Assembly: GCA_933207985.1 (NCBI GenBank)
Contig: OW240924.1
Coordinates: 72,703,236-72,767,235 of the forward strand
Origin: Pelobates cultripes
Lineage: Eukaryota; Chordata; Amphibia; Anura; Pelobatidae
Reading direction: 5' to 3'
DNA: 64,000 bases
The notes under the pieces are model-generated. The model searched no databases, was not told where the DNA came from, and saw only the letters and a list, made by a program, of their open reading frames with translations. The position numbers were made by a program, and so were the translations under genes. Of this stretch, positions 33,491 to 45,287 are shown piece after piece (within the stretch, counting starts at the first letter, position 1; the number at the start of each line of letters is the position of its first letter).

Positions 33491-35272
33491 ATGGAGAGTG
33501 ATTATGCCAAGCTTAAAAGATCCACGCTAAAAGATCTCCTGGAAGCGAAAGGCATTGCAGCCAGCAACAAAAAGAAAGCAATCCTCATTGCAGAAGTGAT
33601 GGCTGAATACCAGCAGGAGGACAGGGTAATCCCTTAGCAGCAGAGTGCAGCAGATGGAGCTGAAAAAGAAGAGTTCCGGAGAGAGGTGCAGTTCAGGCTG
33701 TCCTTTTATGGAGAGAATCCAACAACGGATATTATATCCAGGACAATGACAGAGGTACAGGAGTTTATACTGCGTCAAAGGCCACTACAGCAGCTGGAGA
33801 GGAATGCTACCACAGCTACCATCACACAGGGTAAGACAAAAATTCCTTACCAAGCCTTTAAAACATATGTAGAAGCAGAGGAAGATATAGATGCTTTTCT
33901 CCAAGACTTTGAAAGGCTGTGTGCATTGCATAGTATTAGCCCAGATGAGTGGGTGCCTATTTTAGCAGGGAAGCTCACAGGGAAGGCGGCTGAAGCCTAT
34001 AGAACTGTACCTGATGAGGAAATTCGGAATTACCGCAGAGTAAAAGAAGTGATCCTGGCCCGATATGCAATCACGCCAGAGGCATATCGGCGACGGTTTA
34101 GAGACCTAAAGAGAAATGATAAGGACTCTCATGTGGAATGGGCTTGCAAGTTGCATCGGGCCGCTCTGGGGTGGGTACAGTCCAATAAGGCTCGGTCCAT
34201 GGAGGACTTATTACAAATGGGGTTGTTGGAGCAATTTTATGAGGGGGTAACAGGCGAGGTCCAGGAATGGGTGATGGACAGAAACCCTACCTCCCTCACC
34301 GAAGCTGCTAGGAAGGCCGATGAGTACTTGGATGCACGCAGGCAGCAGAAACCGGCAGCCCCAAAAGCCATTTTTAAAACCTTTGGGGGAAACAGCTACA
34401 ACCCAGCCCCACCGAGGCAACTGCCACCACCACCACCCGCTGTACAGCCACGTTTTCGCCAGCCCGCTTCTGGCCCCTGTCATCACTGCCAGAAGTGGGG
34501 ACATTATAAAAGGGAATGTCCCCAGCTGAGGGATCGTTCTACCTGGATTCGCCCCGGCCCACCACCACCGCCAAGAGCAGCCGCCGCCCATCACTACCAA
34601 GATATAGTGGCCACACCATATGGGTCAGCTGTTCCCATAACAACCGTGGAACAGTGGGAAGTACTACGCGAGGCGGATCCAGTCCAGGCCAATGCTGATA
34701 ACAGACAGCATCACAGGCAGACTGTATACCTGGAGGGTAAAGCAGTACAGGGCCTACGTGATTCGGGGGCTACCATCACCTTGGTCAAAAGTCACCTGGT
34801 ATCGGATGAAGCGAGACTGAGTAAAACTGTGGCCGTCAGGGTAGTCGGGGGAGCAGTGTACTGGCTACCTACAGCGAGGGTACATTTACATTGGGGGGCG
34901 GGGGCAGGACATGTGGAGGTGGGGTTGATGCCGCAGTTACCGGTGGAGGTATTGTTGGGGAACGATCTGGGGAGGCTCACGTCTGCTTTTGAGCCCCAGA
35001 TGTCCACCACAGGAGAAGCTCACCCTGTGGTCACCCGTCAGCAGGCCCGCACCCAGGACTACAACACACTTCCGGAGGTTCAGGTAAGAGACCCTTCCCC
35101 TTCCCTTGACTGTGTCCCCTGGGCCCCTCCTAACGAATTTGCAGCGGAGGTAGTGACTGACCCCACCTTGCAGGTATATAGGGACAAGGTGACAGCAGAC
35201 CCTCCTGGGGGAGGGGGAGAGATTTGTCTGGGACAAGCAGCTTTTGTACAGGGAGACAGACAAGCAGATTGA
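33491..35272 (+). pseudogene. Gmr1-like Gypsy gag-protease, one premature stop
   Basis: Gag forms the particle and the protease processes it. The ATG at 33491 (MESDYAKLKRSTLKDLLEAK) is followed by a TAG at 33635-33637; the same frame is then open to 35272 (529 codons). A region at about 33869-34180 (DIDAFLQDFERLCALH to HRAALGWVQ) resembles the capsid-like domain from which SCAN domains of vertebrate zinc-finger proteins are thought to derive. A CX2CX4HX4C knuckle lies at 34478-34519, after a proline-rich linker. The aspartic protease DSG motif is at about 34760. The frame overlaps the integrase frame by 29 bp. Confidence 0.88.
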
Positions 35273-36370
35273 GGGGTCAGACCCAATAGTGATGAGGCAG
35301 CTAGTGGTGCCGCAGCGGTACCGAGCAGAGCTACTCCGGATAGCGCACGATATTCCGCTATCCGGACATCTAGGGGTCAGTCGCACTAGGTACCGACTGA
35401 CCCAAAGTTTCTTCTGGCCGGGGATCAGCCAGGAGGTACACAGGTATTGCACCACCTGCGATACCTGCCAAAGGGTAGGGAAAAGGGGAGACCGGAGGAA
35501 GGCGAAATTACACCCCTTGCCAATAATTGAGGAACCTTTTAGCCGAATAGCGGTAGACTTGATAGGTCCCCTCAAGAAAGCTAGCCCGTCAGGCAAAAGG
35601 TACATTTTAACGGTAGTAGACTATGCTACTAGATATCCAGAGGCAGTGGCTCTGACCAACATTCATGCTGAAACGGTCGCGGATGCCCTCATGCAGATAT
35701 TCTCCCGGTTGGGATTACCCAGGGAGATTATCTCGGATCAGGGTACCCAATTTACCGCAGAATTCACCCAACACCTCTGGAGGATCTGTGGCATTAAGCC
35801 TATTATCAGTGCCCCTTACCACCCCCAGACTAATGGGCTCTGCGAACGGTTCAATGGTACATTGAAACAAATGCTCCGAACCTTCGCAGTGATCCACAAG
35901 GACTGGGAGCGATTCCTGCCGCATCTCCTATTTGCTTACCGGGAGGTACCGCAGGAATCCACGGGATTTTCCCCGTTTGAACTGCTGTTTGGGAGGAGGG
36001 TCTGAGGCCCCTTAGATCTTATAAGAGAGCATTAGGAGGGAGATCGGAGCGCAGATGGCACTCCCATCATACCATATGTGTTGGCCCTCCGAGACCGCCT
36101 GGAAGCCTTAACTAGGACGGTAAGGGAAAACCTTCAGGCGGCACAGACCCGCCAGCGCACATGGTATGACCGGGGAGCCAGGGACCGTAGCTTTCAGGTC
36201 GGACAGAAAGTGCTAATTTTAAAGCCTGTCCGACATGACAAGCTACAGGCCGCCTGGCAGGGACCTTATAGGGTGGTGGAACAAAGATGTGACACCACCT
36301 ATATAATTGGCCCCTGCACAGGGACGGGAGGGCGACGCATGCTCCATGTGAACATGATGAAGCCCTACCA
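35244..36370 (+). pseudogene. Gypsy integrase, placed upstream of reverse transcriptase
   Basis: Integrase inserts the cDNA. The HHCC zinc region runs from AHDIPLSGHLG to CTTCDTC (35340-35465). The catalytic core shows AVDLIGPL, SDQGTQF and ERFNGTL for the D, D and E residues. A GPY-type module (QGPYRVVE near 36260) closes the domain. Two in-frame stops (TGA 36003-36005, TAG about 36033) break an otherwise continuous frame. In most Gypsy elements integrase follows RNase H; here it lies between protease and RT, the order described for Gmr1-like elements of deuterostomes. Confidence 0.88.
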
Positions 36371-37038
36371 AGAGCGCTCCGAGGAGGTAACCGCCATATG
36401 TGCGCCCAATTCTGACGAGTTTGACAGCTTACCACTCCCAGATCTGCTGGAAGATGGGCAGTTGTCTGGGGATTTAGGGGAAGTCACACTGGGAGACCGG
36501 CTGAGCCCGCAGGAGCGCATCGAGGTACAGCAGCTGTTGGAGGAGAAACGAGACACGTTCTCTAATGTACCTGGGTACACCCCTCTGGCCACTCACCGGG
36601 TAGAGACCCCAGGGCAACTACCGATGCGCCAGACCCCCTACCGCATCCCGGAAGCGGTAAGGGAAAACATGCGCAAGGAGATCGATGAGATGCTCCAACT
36701 GGGGGTGATTGAGCCCTCAGATAGTCCCTGGGCTTCTCCGGTAGTGCTCGTACCGAAGCGGGACGGTACAACCCGCTTCTGCGTAGACTACCGGAGATTA
36801 AACGAGAAAACTGTGTCCGATGCATACCCTATGCCCCGGATAGATGAGCTACTGGACAGAATGGCCAGGGGTCAATACCTCACTACCATTGATTTATGTA
36901 AGGGGTATTGGCAAATCCCCCTGGCCCCAGAGGCCATCCCTAAGTCGGCCTTTGTCACCCCATTTGGCTTGTACCAGTTTAAGGTCATGCCATTTGGGAT
37001 GAAAAACGCCCCAGCTACTTTCCAGAGGATGGTAGACC
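36371..37038 (+). pseudogene. Gypsy reverse transcriptase, 5' half
   Basis: This continues in frame from the integrase region. LPMRQTPYRIPEAVREN, GVIEPSDSPWASPVVLVPKR, FCVDYRRLN, TTIDLCKGYWQIPL (first catalytic Asp) and MPFGMKNAPATFQRM give a standard Ty3/Gypsy RT. The frame is cut after MVD by the hAT-like element at 37039 and resumes at 40418. The coding sequence is otherwise uninterrupted over this stretch. Confidence 0.9.
37031..37038. repeat. hAT target-site duplication, left copy
   Basis: GGTAGACC, identical to 40410-40417. Confidence 0.93.
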
Positions 37039-37140
37039 CAGTGGCGTCACTAGGGGGGGGGCCAGAGGGGGCCATGGCCCCCCCTAGATCAGGCTGTGCC
37101 CCCCTTTGTGCCCCCCCAACTGGAAATGAACTTACTGCTC

Positions 37141-37460
37141 GCTGGGCTCCCTCCATGCTACTGAGAGCCCAGCCCCTGAGCAGATGGATCCTGCAGGCAG
37201 GGGAATTCCCCAGCCTGTAAACATGGAGAGACACTGGAGGGAGGAGGGAAGCAGGCTGTGCTCACTGAAGGGGAGGAGGAACCATTGTCCAGCCTGCAGG
37301 AAGTCTCCCCTTTGTTTCTGCTGGGGGAGCAGGAGAGCGGTGCACAGTGAGCACAGCCTGCTTCCTGCTTCCTCCTCCCTCCAGTGTATGTGCGTGTTTA
37401 CAGGCAGGGGGATCCATCTGCTCAGGGGCTGGGCTCTCAGTAACATGGAGGGAGCCCAGC
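37141..37460. repeat. Foldback inside the hAT-like element
   Basis: The arm 37141-37191 (GCTGGGCTCCCTCCATG to CAGATGGATCC) pairs with 37410-37460 almost completely. Shorter inner arms (GAGGGAGGAGG, AGCAGGCTGTGCTCACTG) also pair. Confidence 0.85.
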
Positions 37461-37544
37461 CAGCAGTAAGTACTGAATGGATCCTCCTCCACAGCCCTAG
37501 CACAGGGATGGCCCACATGGAGCCCAAGGGGGCTGATCATATTG

Positions 37545-38265
37545 TGTATGTTTGTGTGTGTATAAAGTGTGACTAAACTGGTGTGAGTTACATTGTGTGT
37601 GTGTATAGTTCAGTAAGAGTGTGTGTTAGTGAGAGTGTGAGACATTGTGTGTGTGTGTATACTAAATAGTGTGTGTTAGTGAGAGTGTAAGATATTGTGT
37701 GTGTGTGTGTATACTGAATTGTGTGTGTTAGTGAGAGTGTGAGACATTGATTGTGTGTGTGTATACTGATTAGTGTGTGTTAGTGAGAGTATGTGTATAC
37801 TGAATAGTGTGTGTTAGTGAGAGTGTGAGACATTGGGTGTGTATACTGAATAGTGTGTGTTAGTGAGAGTGTGAGACATTGTGTGTGTATACTGAATAGT
37901 GTGTGTTAGTGAGAGTGTGAGACATTGTGTGTATACTTAATAGTGTCAGTGACATTATGTGTATACTTAACAGTGTGTGTTAGTGAGATTGTGGCACATT
38001 GTGTGTATACTTAATAATAGTGAGTGTTAGTGGGAGTGTGTGACATTGTGTGTATACTTAATAGTGTGTGTCAGTGACGTGTGTATACGTAATAATAATG
38101 TGTTAGTGTGTGACATTGTGTGTATACTTAATAATAGTGTGTTAGTGAGTGTGTCAGTGACATTGTGTATATACTTAATACATGTGTTAGTGAGAGTGTG
38201 TGACGTGTGTATACTTCAGTAAGTAGTGTATGTTAGAGTGTGTAAGTGACGTGTGCGAGTGACTA
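37545..38265. repeat. GTGTGTTAGTGAGAGTGTGA minisatellite
   Basis: Units of about 45-55 bp combine GTGTATACTGAATAGTGTGT, TAGTGAGAGTGTGAGACATT and TG runs. The array degrades toward 38265. Confidence 0.9.
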
Positions 38266-38574
38266 TGCGACCAATTATATTCATAATACATTTGATAGAT
38301 TATAATGAAAAAAATGTTTCTTACAGTGAACCTGTTAGACAGGTTCACTGTAACATTAATTAACGTAAACCCATTACTATAAATTAAATCCCACAATATT
38401 ATAAATAAAATCCCACCAAATTAATGAAAATATTATCACAGCTATAAATTATATATTTAATGTAAAATGTATCCCAACATGCAAAAATGCATTTCAGGGA
38501 GGTGGCTTCACAATTTACTACGCCACCCCCGTGCACATGTGCGGTCACTCCACCTCCCCCTGACATGCTTGCGC

Positions 38575-38760
38575 TCACTCCCCCCCCCCTCCACCAACAC
38601 ACAGACACACAGATATGCGTACTGGCACATACACACACTCTGGCACATACACACTGACACACAGATACACACATTGAAATGCACACTGGCACATACATTC
38701 AGATACACACACTGAAACACACACAGATACACACACATATTGACATGCACAGAAGTCATA
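38575..38760. repeat. CACATACACACTGACACACA satellite
   Basis: CA-rich units of about 20-24 bp. The frames are artefacts. Confidence 0.85.
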
Positions 38761-38869
38761 CTTTATAGATTTGATTGTGTGTGTGATTTCCGGGATATTA
38801 TGTATGATCTGCGGGTGTCAGGGAACCGCATTCAACATGCGAGAGTCTCCCCAAACTACCGGGAGACAT

Positions 38870-39145
38870 GGGATGTCTGGTATTTGGCAGTATGTGTGTA
38901 TGGATGTATGTATTAGGCACTGTGCGTGTATGGGTGTATGTATTAGGCAATATATGTATTGTGCAATATGTGTGTGCAGATGGATGTATTAGGCAGTGTG
39001 TGTGTATGGATGTAAGTATTCAGTGAGTATGTATTAGGCAGTGTGCGTTTATGGGTCTATGTATTAGGCAATATGTGTGTATAAATGGATGGATGGATGT
39101 ATTAGGCAGTGTGTATGTATGGGTTTGTATGTATTAGGCAATATG
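38870..39145. repeat. TATGGATGTATTAGGCAGTG minisatellite
   Basis: Units of about 25-40 bp carrying GTATTAGGCAATATGTGTGT. Confidence 0.85.
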
Positions 39146-39149
39146 TGTG

Positions 39150-39435
39150 CAGGAGCAGAGAAAACAGAGAGGAGCAGAACAAGCAGAGAAGAGGCAGCGC
39201 AGAGCAATTAGAGAGGACAAGAGCAGAGAGGAGCAGAGCAAGTAGAGAGGAGCGGAGCATAGTAAGAAGAGAAAGGCAGAGCAAGTCGAGAGTGGCGGAG
39301 CAGAGCAAGCAGAGAGGAGTAAAAGCAGACCATGCAAATAGAAGCACAGCAGGCAGAGAGGAGGCAGAGCAGAGCAAGCATAGAGGAGCAAGAGCAAAGG
39401 AGGCAGAACAGATCAAGCAGAGAGGAGCAGGTATT
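39150..39435. repeat. GAGCAGAGCAAGCAGAGAGG purine-rich minisatellite
   Basis: About 24-bp imperfect units. It produces apparent Glu/Arg-rich frames on the plus strand that I regard as satellite artefacts. Confidence 0.85.
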
Positions 39436-39479
39436 GTGGCCCGCTGCCTCTGCCACATCTAGGTTCTGAGAAAAGTGAA

Positions 39480-39785
39480 TTAATTGCACTGATTACAGTG
39501 AGTGGTGTGAGTGTGACAAAGGTTACTTACTCCTCATTGCAGACAGTGAGTGGTATGACAGTGGCACTTACTCCTGATTGCAGACATTGAGTGGTATGAC
39601 AGTGGCACTTACTCCTGAGATTGCAGACAGTGTTGTGACAGTGTCACCTTACTTACCAGAGATTGCAAACAGTTTGCAGTGCGGCCCCACATAAGGTGTG
39701 AAACCTTACCTACCTGAGAGTGCAATTTGCAGAGGGACTGAGTGAGCGGAGCAGACACTCCAGACAGTGGCACTACTACTGTAAG
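39480..39785. repeat. GAGTGGTATGACAGTGGCAC minisatellite
   Basis: About four to five units of 45-60 bp with CTTACTCCTGATTGCAGACA. Confidence 0.8.
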
Positions 39786-40409
39786 TAACGTGAACTTTAA
39801 TTGCAGCTTTTGAGTTAATGATATGCATGTACCCAGGATTCCATATTGTGAGCAAGAGAATGAAACAAGTAATTTTAGTTTGTGTTGGTATAGTATTCAC
39901 CAACTATAGGTCAGGGCACAAACTTTAGTGCCAACCATTTTTAATTGTTCATGGAAGTGGAGCTAAATCTGCTCTTCTTACAGGAAAAATTAATTTGAAT
40001 TAGCATTTCAAAATACAACTTTGTGTCACTTTAAAATGCTTAAACTGTAGCGTAGAGAATACACTGTTAAGTGACCATTTTCTATGTATGTGAAATATTT
40101 ATATAGAAGTGTTAATTTAAATTCCCTTCAAATTGCATGTTGTAAATTATTTTTAAAAATATATATATTTTTTAAAACTAGTTTTGTAACAATTCTGGCA
40201 TCATGAGATATTGTTACAATTGCATCTCTAAAGCAGACTTAAGCATATTTATCAAGGTGCTGGAAATCTGAATTTTGTTAACTTTTAAATGTTCTTCACG
40301 CGTGTGTGTGTACACACACACACACACACACGTTTTGTAATTGCCCCCCTACTTCTGTCCCCGGCCCCCCATGTGCCCCCCCTAAATATGAATGCTGGAG
40401 ACGCCACTG

Positions 40410-40417
40410 GGTAGACC
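40410..40417. repeat. hAT target-site duplication, right copy
   Basis: GGTAGACC, identical to 37031-37038. Confidence 0.93.
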
Positions 40418-41208
40418 GACTCCTGGATGGGTTCCAAGACTACACCTGTGCATACCTGGACGATATTGCCATTTTTAGCAATACGTGGCAGGAGCACTTG
40501 GCCCATATAGGAGCGGTTCTAGACAGGATTAAGGAAGCTGGTTTGACATTGAAACCGGCCAAGTGCAGCATAGGGATGGCCGAGGTGCAGTACCTCGTAC
40601 ATAGAGTGGGGTGCGGCAAACAGAAGCCCGAACCAGCCAAAGTAGAAGCCGTGGCCAAGTGGCCCTAGGACTAAAACCCAGGTGTTAGCCTTTCTAGGGA
40701 CCGCTGGGTATTACAGAAAGTTTGTCCCTAACTATAGCGCCCTCGCCAAGCCCCTCACTGACCTTACCCGGAAGAATTTGCCCCGCCAGGTGACCTGGAC
40801 CCCGGAGTGTGAGCAGGCATTCCAACATCTGAAAAATGCACTGATAAATGCTCCTGTCTTGGCAGCTCCCAATCCAACTAAACGTTTTCTTGTTCACACA
40901 GACGCTTCTATGTTTGGATTGAGAGCAGTACTGAGCCAAGTCGGAGCCGATGGCGGAGAACACCCTGTGGCTTACATCAGTCGCAAGCTGTTACCCCGAG
41001 AAGTAAGCTACGCCGCCATCAAGAAGGAATGCCTGGCTGTGGTGTGGGCCTTAAAGAAACTGCAGCCGTATCTATATGGACAGCCCTTTTCCTTACTCAC
41101 GGATCACAACCCGCTGGTATGGCTAAACCGGGTGGCTGGGGACAATGCCAGGCTGCTGCGCTGGAGTTTGGCGCTGCAGCCTTTTGACTTTAATATTCAG
41201 TACCTTCC
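40418..41208 (+). pseudogene. Gypsy reverse transcriptase 3' half and RNase H, truncated
   Basis: RT resumes with LLDGFQDYTCAYLDDIAIF (YLDD box at 40453-40464) and LKPAKCSI. A TAG and a frame change lie at about 40665-40680. The second frame continues with FLGTAGYYRKFVPNYS, then RNase H motifs FLVHTDAS, YAAIKKECLAVVWAL and LLTDHNPLVWL. Homology stops at FDFNIQY near 41205, where unrelated LTR-like sequence begins. The end of RNase H and the 3' LTR are therefore missing. Confidence 0.9.
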
Positions 41209-41697
41209 CTTGATAACAAGAAGTGGTTAATGACATTTACTGTCCACACAGGAAAAGTTGTGCCGAGCAGCAACCTAATCCACAGAAGGGTTAATGCTGA
41301 GCAGCAATTATGCAAATGAAACCTGGTAACTGACTTTGGGGTCAAAGGCCAGTTACAGCCTATCAAAACTAAAGGAGGGGTATTTATGCCCAGTTCTCAG
41401 CCTGCTCAGTGCCCTGTCGTGGTTTCCCTTGTGGTTGTCTGAGAGCGCGTTCCTGTTTATAGTTTTCTACCTGGTTTTTGACTTTGGCTTTGTTTATTGA
41501 CTTCTCCATATTCTGGTATCCTGACTCCTGGCTTTCCTCATCGCTGTGTCCCTTTCTGTGTTCCCTGACCTCGGCTAGTATTTTTGACTATTCTTTGTAC
41601 GTTAAATCCGGCCATTCGAAGGACCGGTAATACGTTACTTATTTGTCATCCGTGCTGTACAGTTCTACGTGCTGGATCAAACAGTAATCCTGACAAC
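41209..41697 (+). mobile_element. LTR-like sequence between Gypsy and Tc1 relics
   Basis: About 490 bp with a TATTTATG-type promoter word near 41380 and an end reading CAGTAATCCTGACA. It separates two broken elements and resembles a solo LTR, but no target duplication or partner was found and the left boundary is uncertain. Confidence 0.4.
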
Positions 41698-42702
41698 TGC
41701 TCAATGAGGTGAAGAAGAATCCTAGAGTGTCAGCTAAAGACTTACAAAAGTCACTGGCAAATGCTAACATCCCTGTTAGCGAATCTTCAATACGTAAAAC
41801 ACTAAACAAGAATGGATTTCATGGGAGGATACCACTGCTGTCCAAACAAAACATTGCTGCACGTTTACTGTTTGCACAAGAGCATCTGGATGTCCCACAG
41901 CAGTACTGGCAAAATATTCTGTGGACAGAAGAAACCAAAGTTGAGTTGTTTGGAAGAAACACACAACACTATGTGTGGCGAAAAAAAAGGCACAGCACAC
42001 CATCCCAACTGTTAAGTATGGTGGTGGGGGCATCGTGGTTTGGGGCTGCTTTGCTGTGTCAGGGCCTGGACGGATTGCTATCATCAAAGGAAAAATGAAT
42101 TCCCAAGTTTATCCACACATTTTGCAGGAGAACTTAAGGCCATCCGTCTACCAGCTGAAGCTCAACAGAAGATGGGTGTTGCAACAGGACAATGACCCAA
42201 AGCATATAAGTAAATCAACAACAGAATGGCTTAAACAGAAGAAAATACGCCTTCTGAAGTGGCCCAGTCAGAGTCCTGACCTCAACCCGATTGAGATGCT
42301 GTGGCATGACCTCAAGAAAGCGATTCACACCAGACATCCCAAGAATATTGCTGAACTGAAACAGTTCTGTAAAGAGGAATGGTCAAGAATTACTCCTGAC
42401 CGTTGTGCACGTCTGATCTGCAACTACAGGAAACGTTTGGTTGAAGTTATTGCTGCCAAAGGAGGTTCAACCAGTTATTAAATCCAAGGGTTCACATACT
42501 ATTTCCACCTGCACTGTGAATGTTTACATGGTGTGTTCAATAAAAACATGGCAACATTTCATTCTGTGTGTGTTATTAGTTTAAGCAGACTGAGATTGTC
42601 TATTGTTATGACTTAGATGATGATCGATCACATTTTATGACCAATTTGTGCAGAAATCCATATCATTCCAAAGGGTTCACATACTTTTTCTTGCAACTGT
42701 AT
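41698..42702 (+). pseudogene. Tc1-like transposase relic with 3' terminal repeat
   Basis: Tc1 transposase cuts and pastes at TA sites. The frame starts inside the DNA-binding domain (LLNEVKKNPRVSAKDLQKSL). It has a frameshift near 41990-42010 and continues with YGGGGIVVWGCF, QQDNDPKH and [18 protein letters not shown] to the natural C terminus at 42481. The first catalytic position reads WTEETKVELFG, with Glu where the family has Asp; the second Asp and the final Glu are visible. The 3' terminal repeat GGGTTCACATACTTTTTCTT ends at a TA near 42702. The 5' repeat and N terminus are missing. Confidence 0.9.
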
Positions 42703-44717
42703 ATATATATTTATTACTTTGGGCTAATATATTTACATTCCCTACATTATAATAGACCCTGTATATAGTTCTTTCTATTATCAGCTTTGATTGAGCACAG
42801 TGTTGAACATTTGAGACTGTCCTTATTTGTATTTTTTCTTTTTATCCTTTTTGTATATGTTAAAAGTTAAGTTTTAGTTATTTATCCTCCATACTCTAAG
42901 GCTAAGAGCTTGTTCCTTCCACTTCTCATTACTTTAACATTTGGGTCCATGCCCTGCTCGACTAGCCCACCTTACATACCAAACATTCTCCCACTCTTTC
43001 CTTCAAGTTTATAGTAAGTTTGGAAATGTTTCTTACACAATATTGAACTTTTTTTTGCTTTATTTTGGTTTGTAATGTGTTTAAAGTATTTGCTCGCTGG
43101 TTTTAAAACAATATTTGTCAAGTTATGCATGTCTCCTTTTTATACATCAAAATATCCTGTTTTTTTTGTTTTGTTTTTTACCATTTTTCATATAACAACC
43201 TGTCTCAACAAGCTTTCTGTACGTGAAATTCCCTCACTCTCAGTGGATGATAATCTATCTGCACATTAACATTTTAAATGCTGCCATTTTTTCTGCCTGA
43301 CTTACTGACAAATTGAGTATCTCTTTAAGGAACGTTAATTAAATGACATTTAAACACACATGCACTATATATGTATATGTATCAACTAAGACATTTCAGA
43401 AAAACATTGTACCTAATATAACTTAAAAAGGTTTCCTCCTTCTGGGGTATTCGTCAGCAGCATGTCCACTGGTAATTACCACAGCCAGCACTAACAGATT
43501 GTACTGCAACATCTTCTCCTAGCATGAGAAACAAATGACAGATCATAAAAACAAACATTCTTAAACATAGCACAAAATTCCATAGCAATAAATACAAGAT
43601 TCAGTATCATATTATACTAAACACAGTGTGTGTATAGATTACCCTGCATTCATGTAATGTGATAACTGTACTTATATAACATTTCATCAAGGGACTGGCT
43701 GCACAGTCTACCCAGAGTAGGAACACAATGGTGCCCAATCCTTACCATGTCTCAGAGTTAAATGTTAGTGTAGGTTCTCTGTTCCTCTTTATAAAGGGAT
43801 GTATTTCATAAACCGGTCAATCAGCATTTTTAGGATATAATTTTTTCTTATGAATTTTTATGGATTATCTTACATTAGAGAATGTTGGAATGGAGTAATT
43901 TTCTACAGAATTGTTTTAACAAAGATCCACCACAATATATGACGCAATAAAAATAAACATATTTGCAAGATCTTACATCAGTTTTTGAATTTGACAATTT
44001 TTATTAGTTTTTGGATACAGAAGGGAAAAAAGGGGTACATTATCAAATGCTGCTCAACATTATAGCAAGTGCATTCATCACATAATTGGTTTGTTGTTGG
44101 TACCTTTGGGATAGGGATTGGGTACAGAAATCAAAGAGGAGGGGTTAGGGTTAAGCGGGCAATCATTCCTTGGCATAGCATCCCATGAGGTCGTTCTACA
44201 GCCACTTGAGTGTCCTACCCATTGCTTTTCCATGGTGCTGTGCGGGTCTTATGGCTGCGATCTCATACTACCAACTTGACTGTCATCTATTATAGTGTAT
44301 GGAAAGCCTCTCTGCCCTGGTGGGTGTATATGCTATCAGACCCCTACTGTTGTTTGTGGGGGAAAGGAACATGTAGACTGGTCGACGTGGGTGCCTTACC
44401 TGTTCTAATTACCAGGTACATCTGCCCTGCCTATCGGGAGCTTGTGGGCCTGCCCTTGCATGATCAAGCTCTTGGGCTTACGAGGTTGCGAGTGGGTGGT
44501 TGGGCTACTGGAGGTGGTCTGTCTCAGATGTTGAGTGTACTGTAGTCTAAGTGGGAAGGATGTGTTTTCCTCCTTAGTGATTACCTATTGGACAAGGGAG
44601 AGGGGTAGAGGTATAACTGGGGCAACACGGGTGTCCTCACTGCACCATGCCATTTCTAACCTAGTGCCTCTGTGTTGTGTTTAAACACTGGGGTGGGATA
44701 AAGAAGTCGCCTATTGG
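42703..44717. other. Anonymous AT-rich sequence
   Basis: No coding exon or RNA gene was recognised. A 111-codon plus-strand frame at 44210-44545 has no motif I recognise and no visible homology to its neighbours. The sequence ends at the provirus 3' LTR. Confidence 0.6.
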
Positions 44718-45165
44718 TGTTACTGGGAAAATGACGGAGGCCAAGCACAGAGAGATGGACACAAGTTTCTTCAGGAATGAAGAGATCTTTATTCGATTCA
44801 CAGACCGGGACTCAGAGGGACTTATGTCACCAAAAACAGCAAAGATCTGAGTACTGAATACATAGAGTACATTCCTTATATAGCACTGTAGCTTCTCCCA
44901 TAATTAGCTACGCCCACACATACCCTTAACCTAATCAATGAATTGAGTCTAAACTCATCCATCCGGTCTAACCACGTGGCTCATCTGAAACAAAGGAGAG
45001 GGACGCGTAATTCCAGTTCCTGCATTCCTGCACATGCTCAGTACAGTGATGACAGTATCTTAGCTACGTGTAACTAACTAACTGATACTACAAACACATG
45101 TACCTACATATGCCCTGTGGCAATCTTAGCCTGCTAAACTTGTATTTTATTGGAATTCCATCACA
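44718..45165 (-). repeat. Provirus 3' LTR
   Basis: On the minus strand it runs from TGTGATGGAATTCC to CCCAGTAACA (448 bp). It is paired with 54361-54818 and directly follows the polypurine tract. Confidence 0.92.
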
Positions 45166-45176
45166 TTCCCCCCTTT
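45166..45176 (-). promoter_or_regulatory. Polypurine tract
   Basis: AAAGGGGGGAA on the minus strand, immediately before the 3' LTR; it primes plus-strand DNA synthesis in retroviruses. Confidence 0.88.
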
Positions 45177-45287
45177 GATGCTTCTGATTTAAAATAATTC
45201 CAGATGCATCACCAATCATAGTTTGCTTACACCTCAAGTTGCCATAAATCAGACTAGACTTTGCGATCCTCTAAAGATACGAACCCC

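Larger units (their letters stand above)
37039..40409. mobile_element. Non-autonomous hAT-like element (3.4 kb) inserted in Gypsy RT
   Basis: The ends are CAGTGGCGTC and GACGCCACTG (perfect over 10 bp), followed inward by G-rich and C-rich tracts, with a perfect 8-bp duplication GGTAGACC outside. Removing the element and one duplication rejoins two Gypsy RT segments, so the boundaries are firm. The body is a foldback (37141-37460), several minisatellites and about 500 bp of AT-rich sequence. No transposase frame was found, so mobilisation would have been in trans. Confidence 0.93.

Noticed and set aside
34937..35605. 222-codon minus-strand frame
   Set aside because: Antisense to the Gypsy protease/integrase region; no motif.
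39102..39489. Leu/Ala/Ser-rich and Glu/Arg-rich frames on both strands
   Set aside because: Both arise from a purine-rich 24-bp minisatellite inside the hAT-like element.
44210..44545. 111-codon plus-strand frame next to the provirus
   Set aside because: No motif, no neighbours supporting a gene, and a length expected by chance in 2 kb; left as anonymous.
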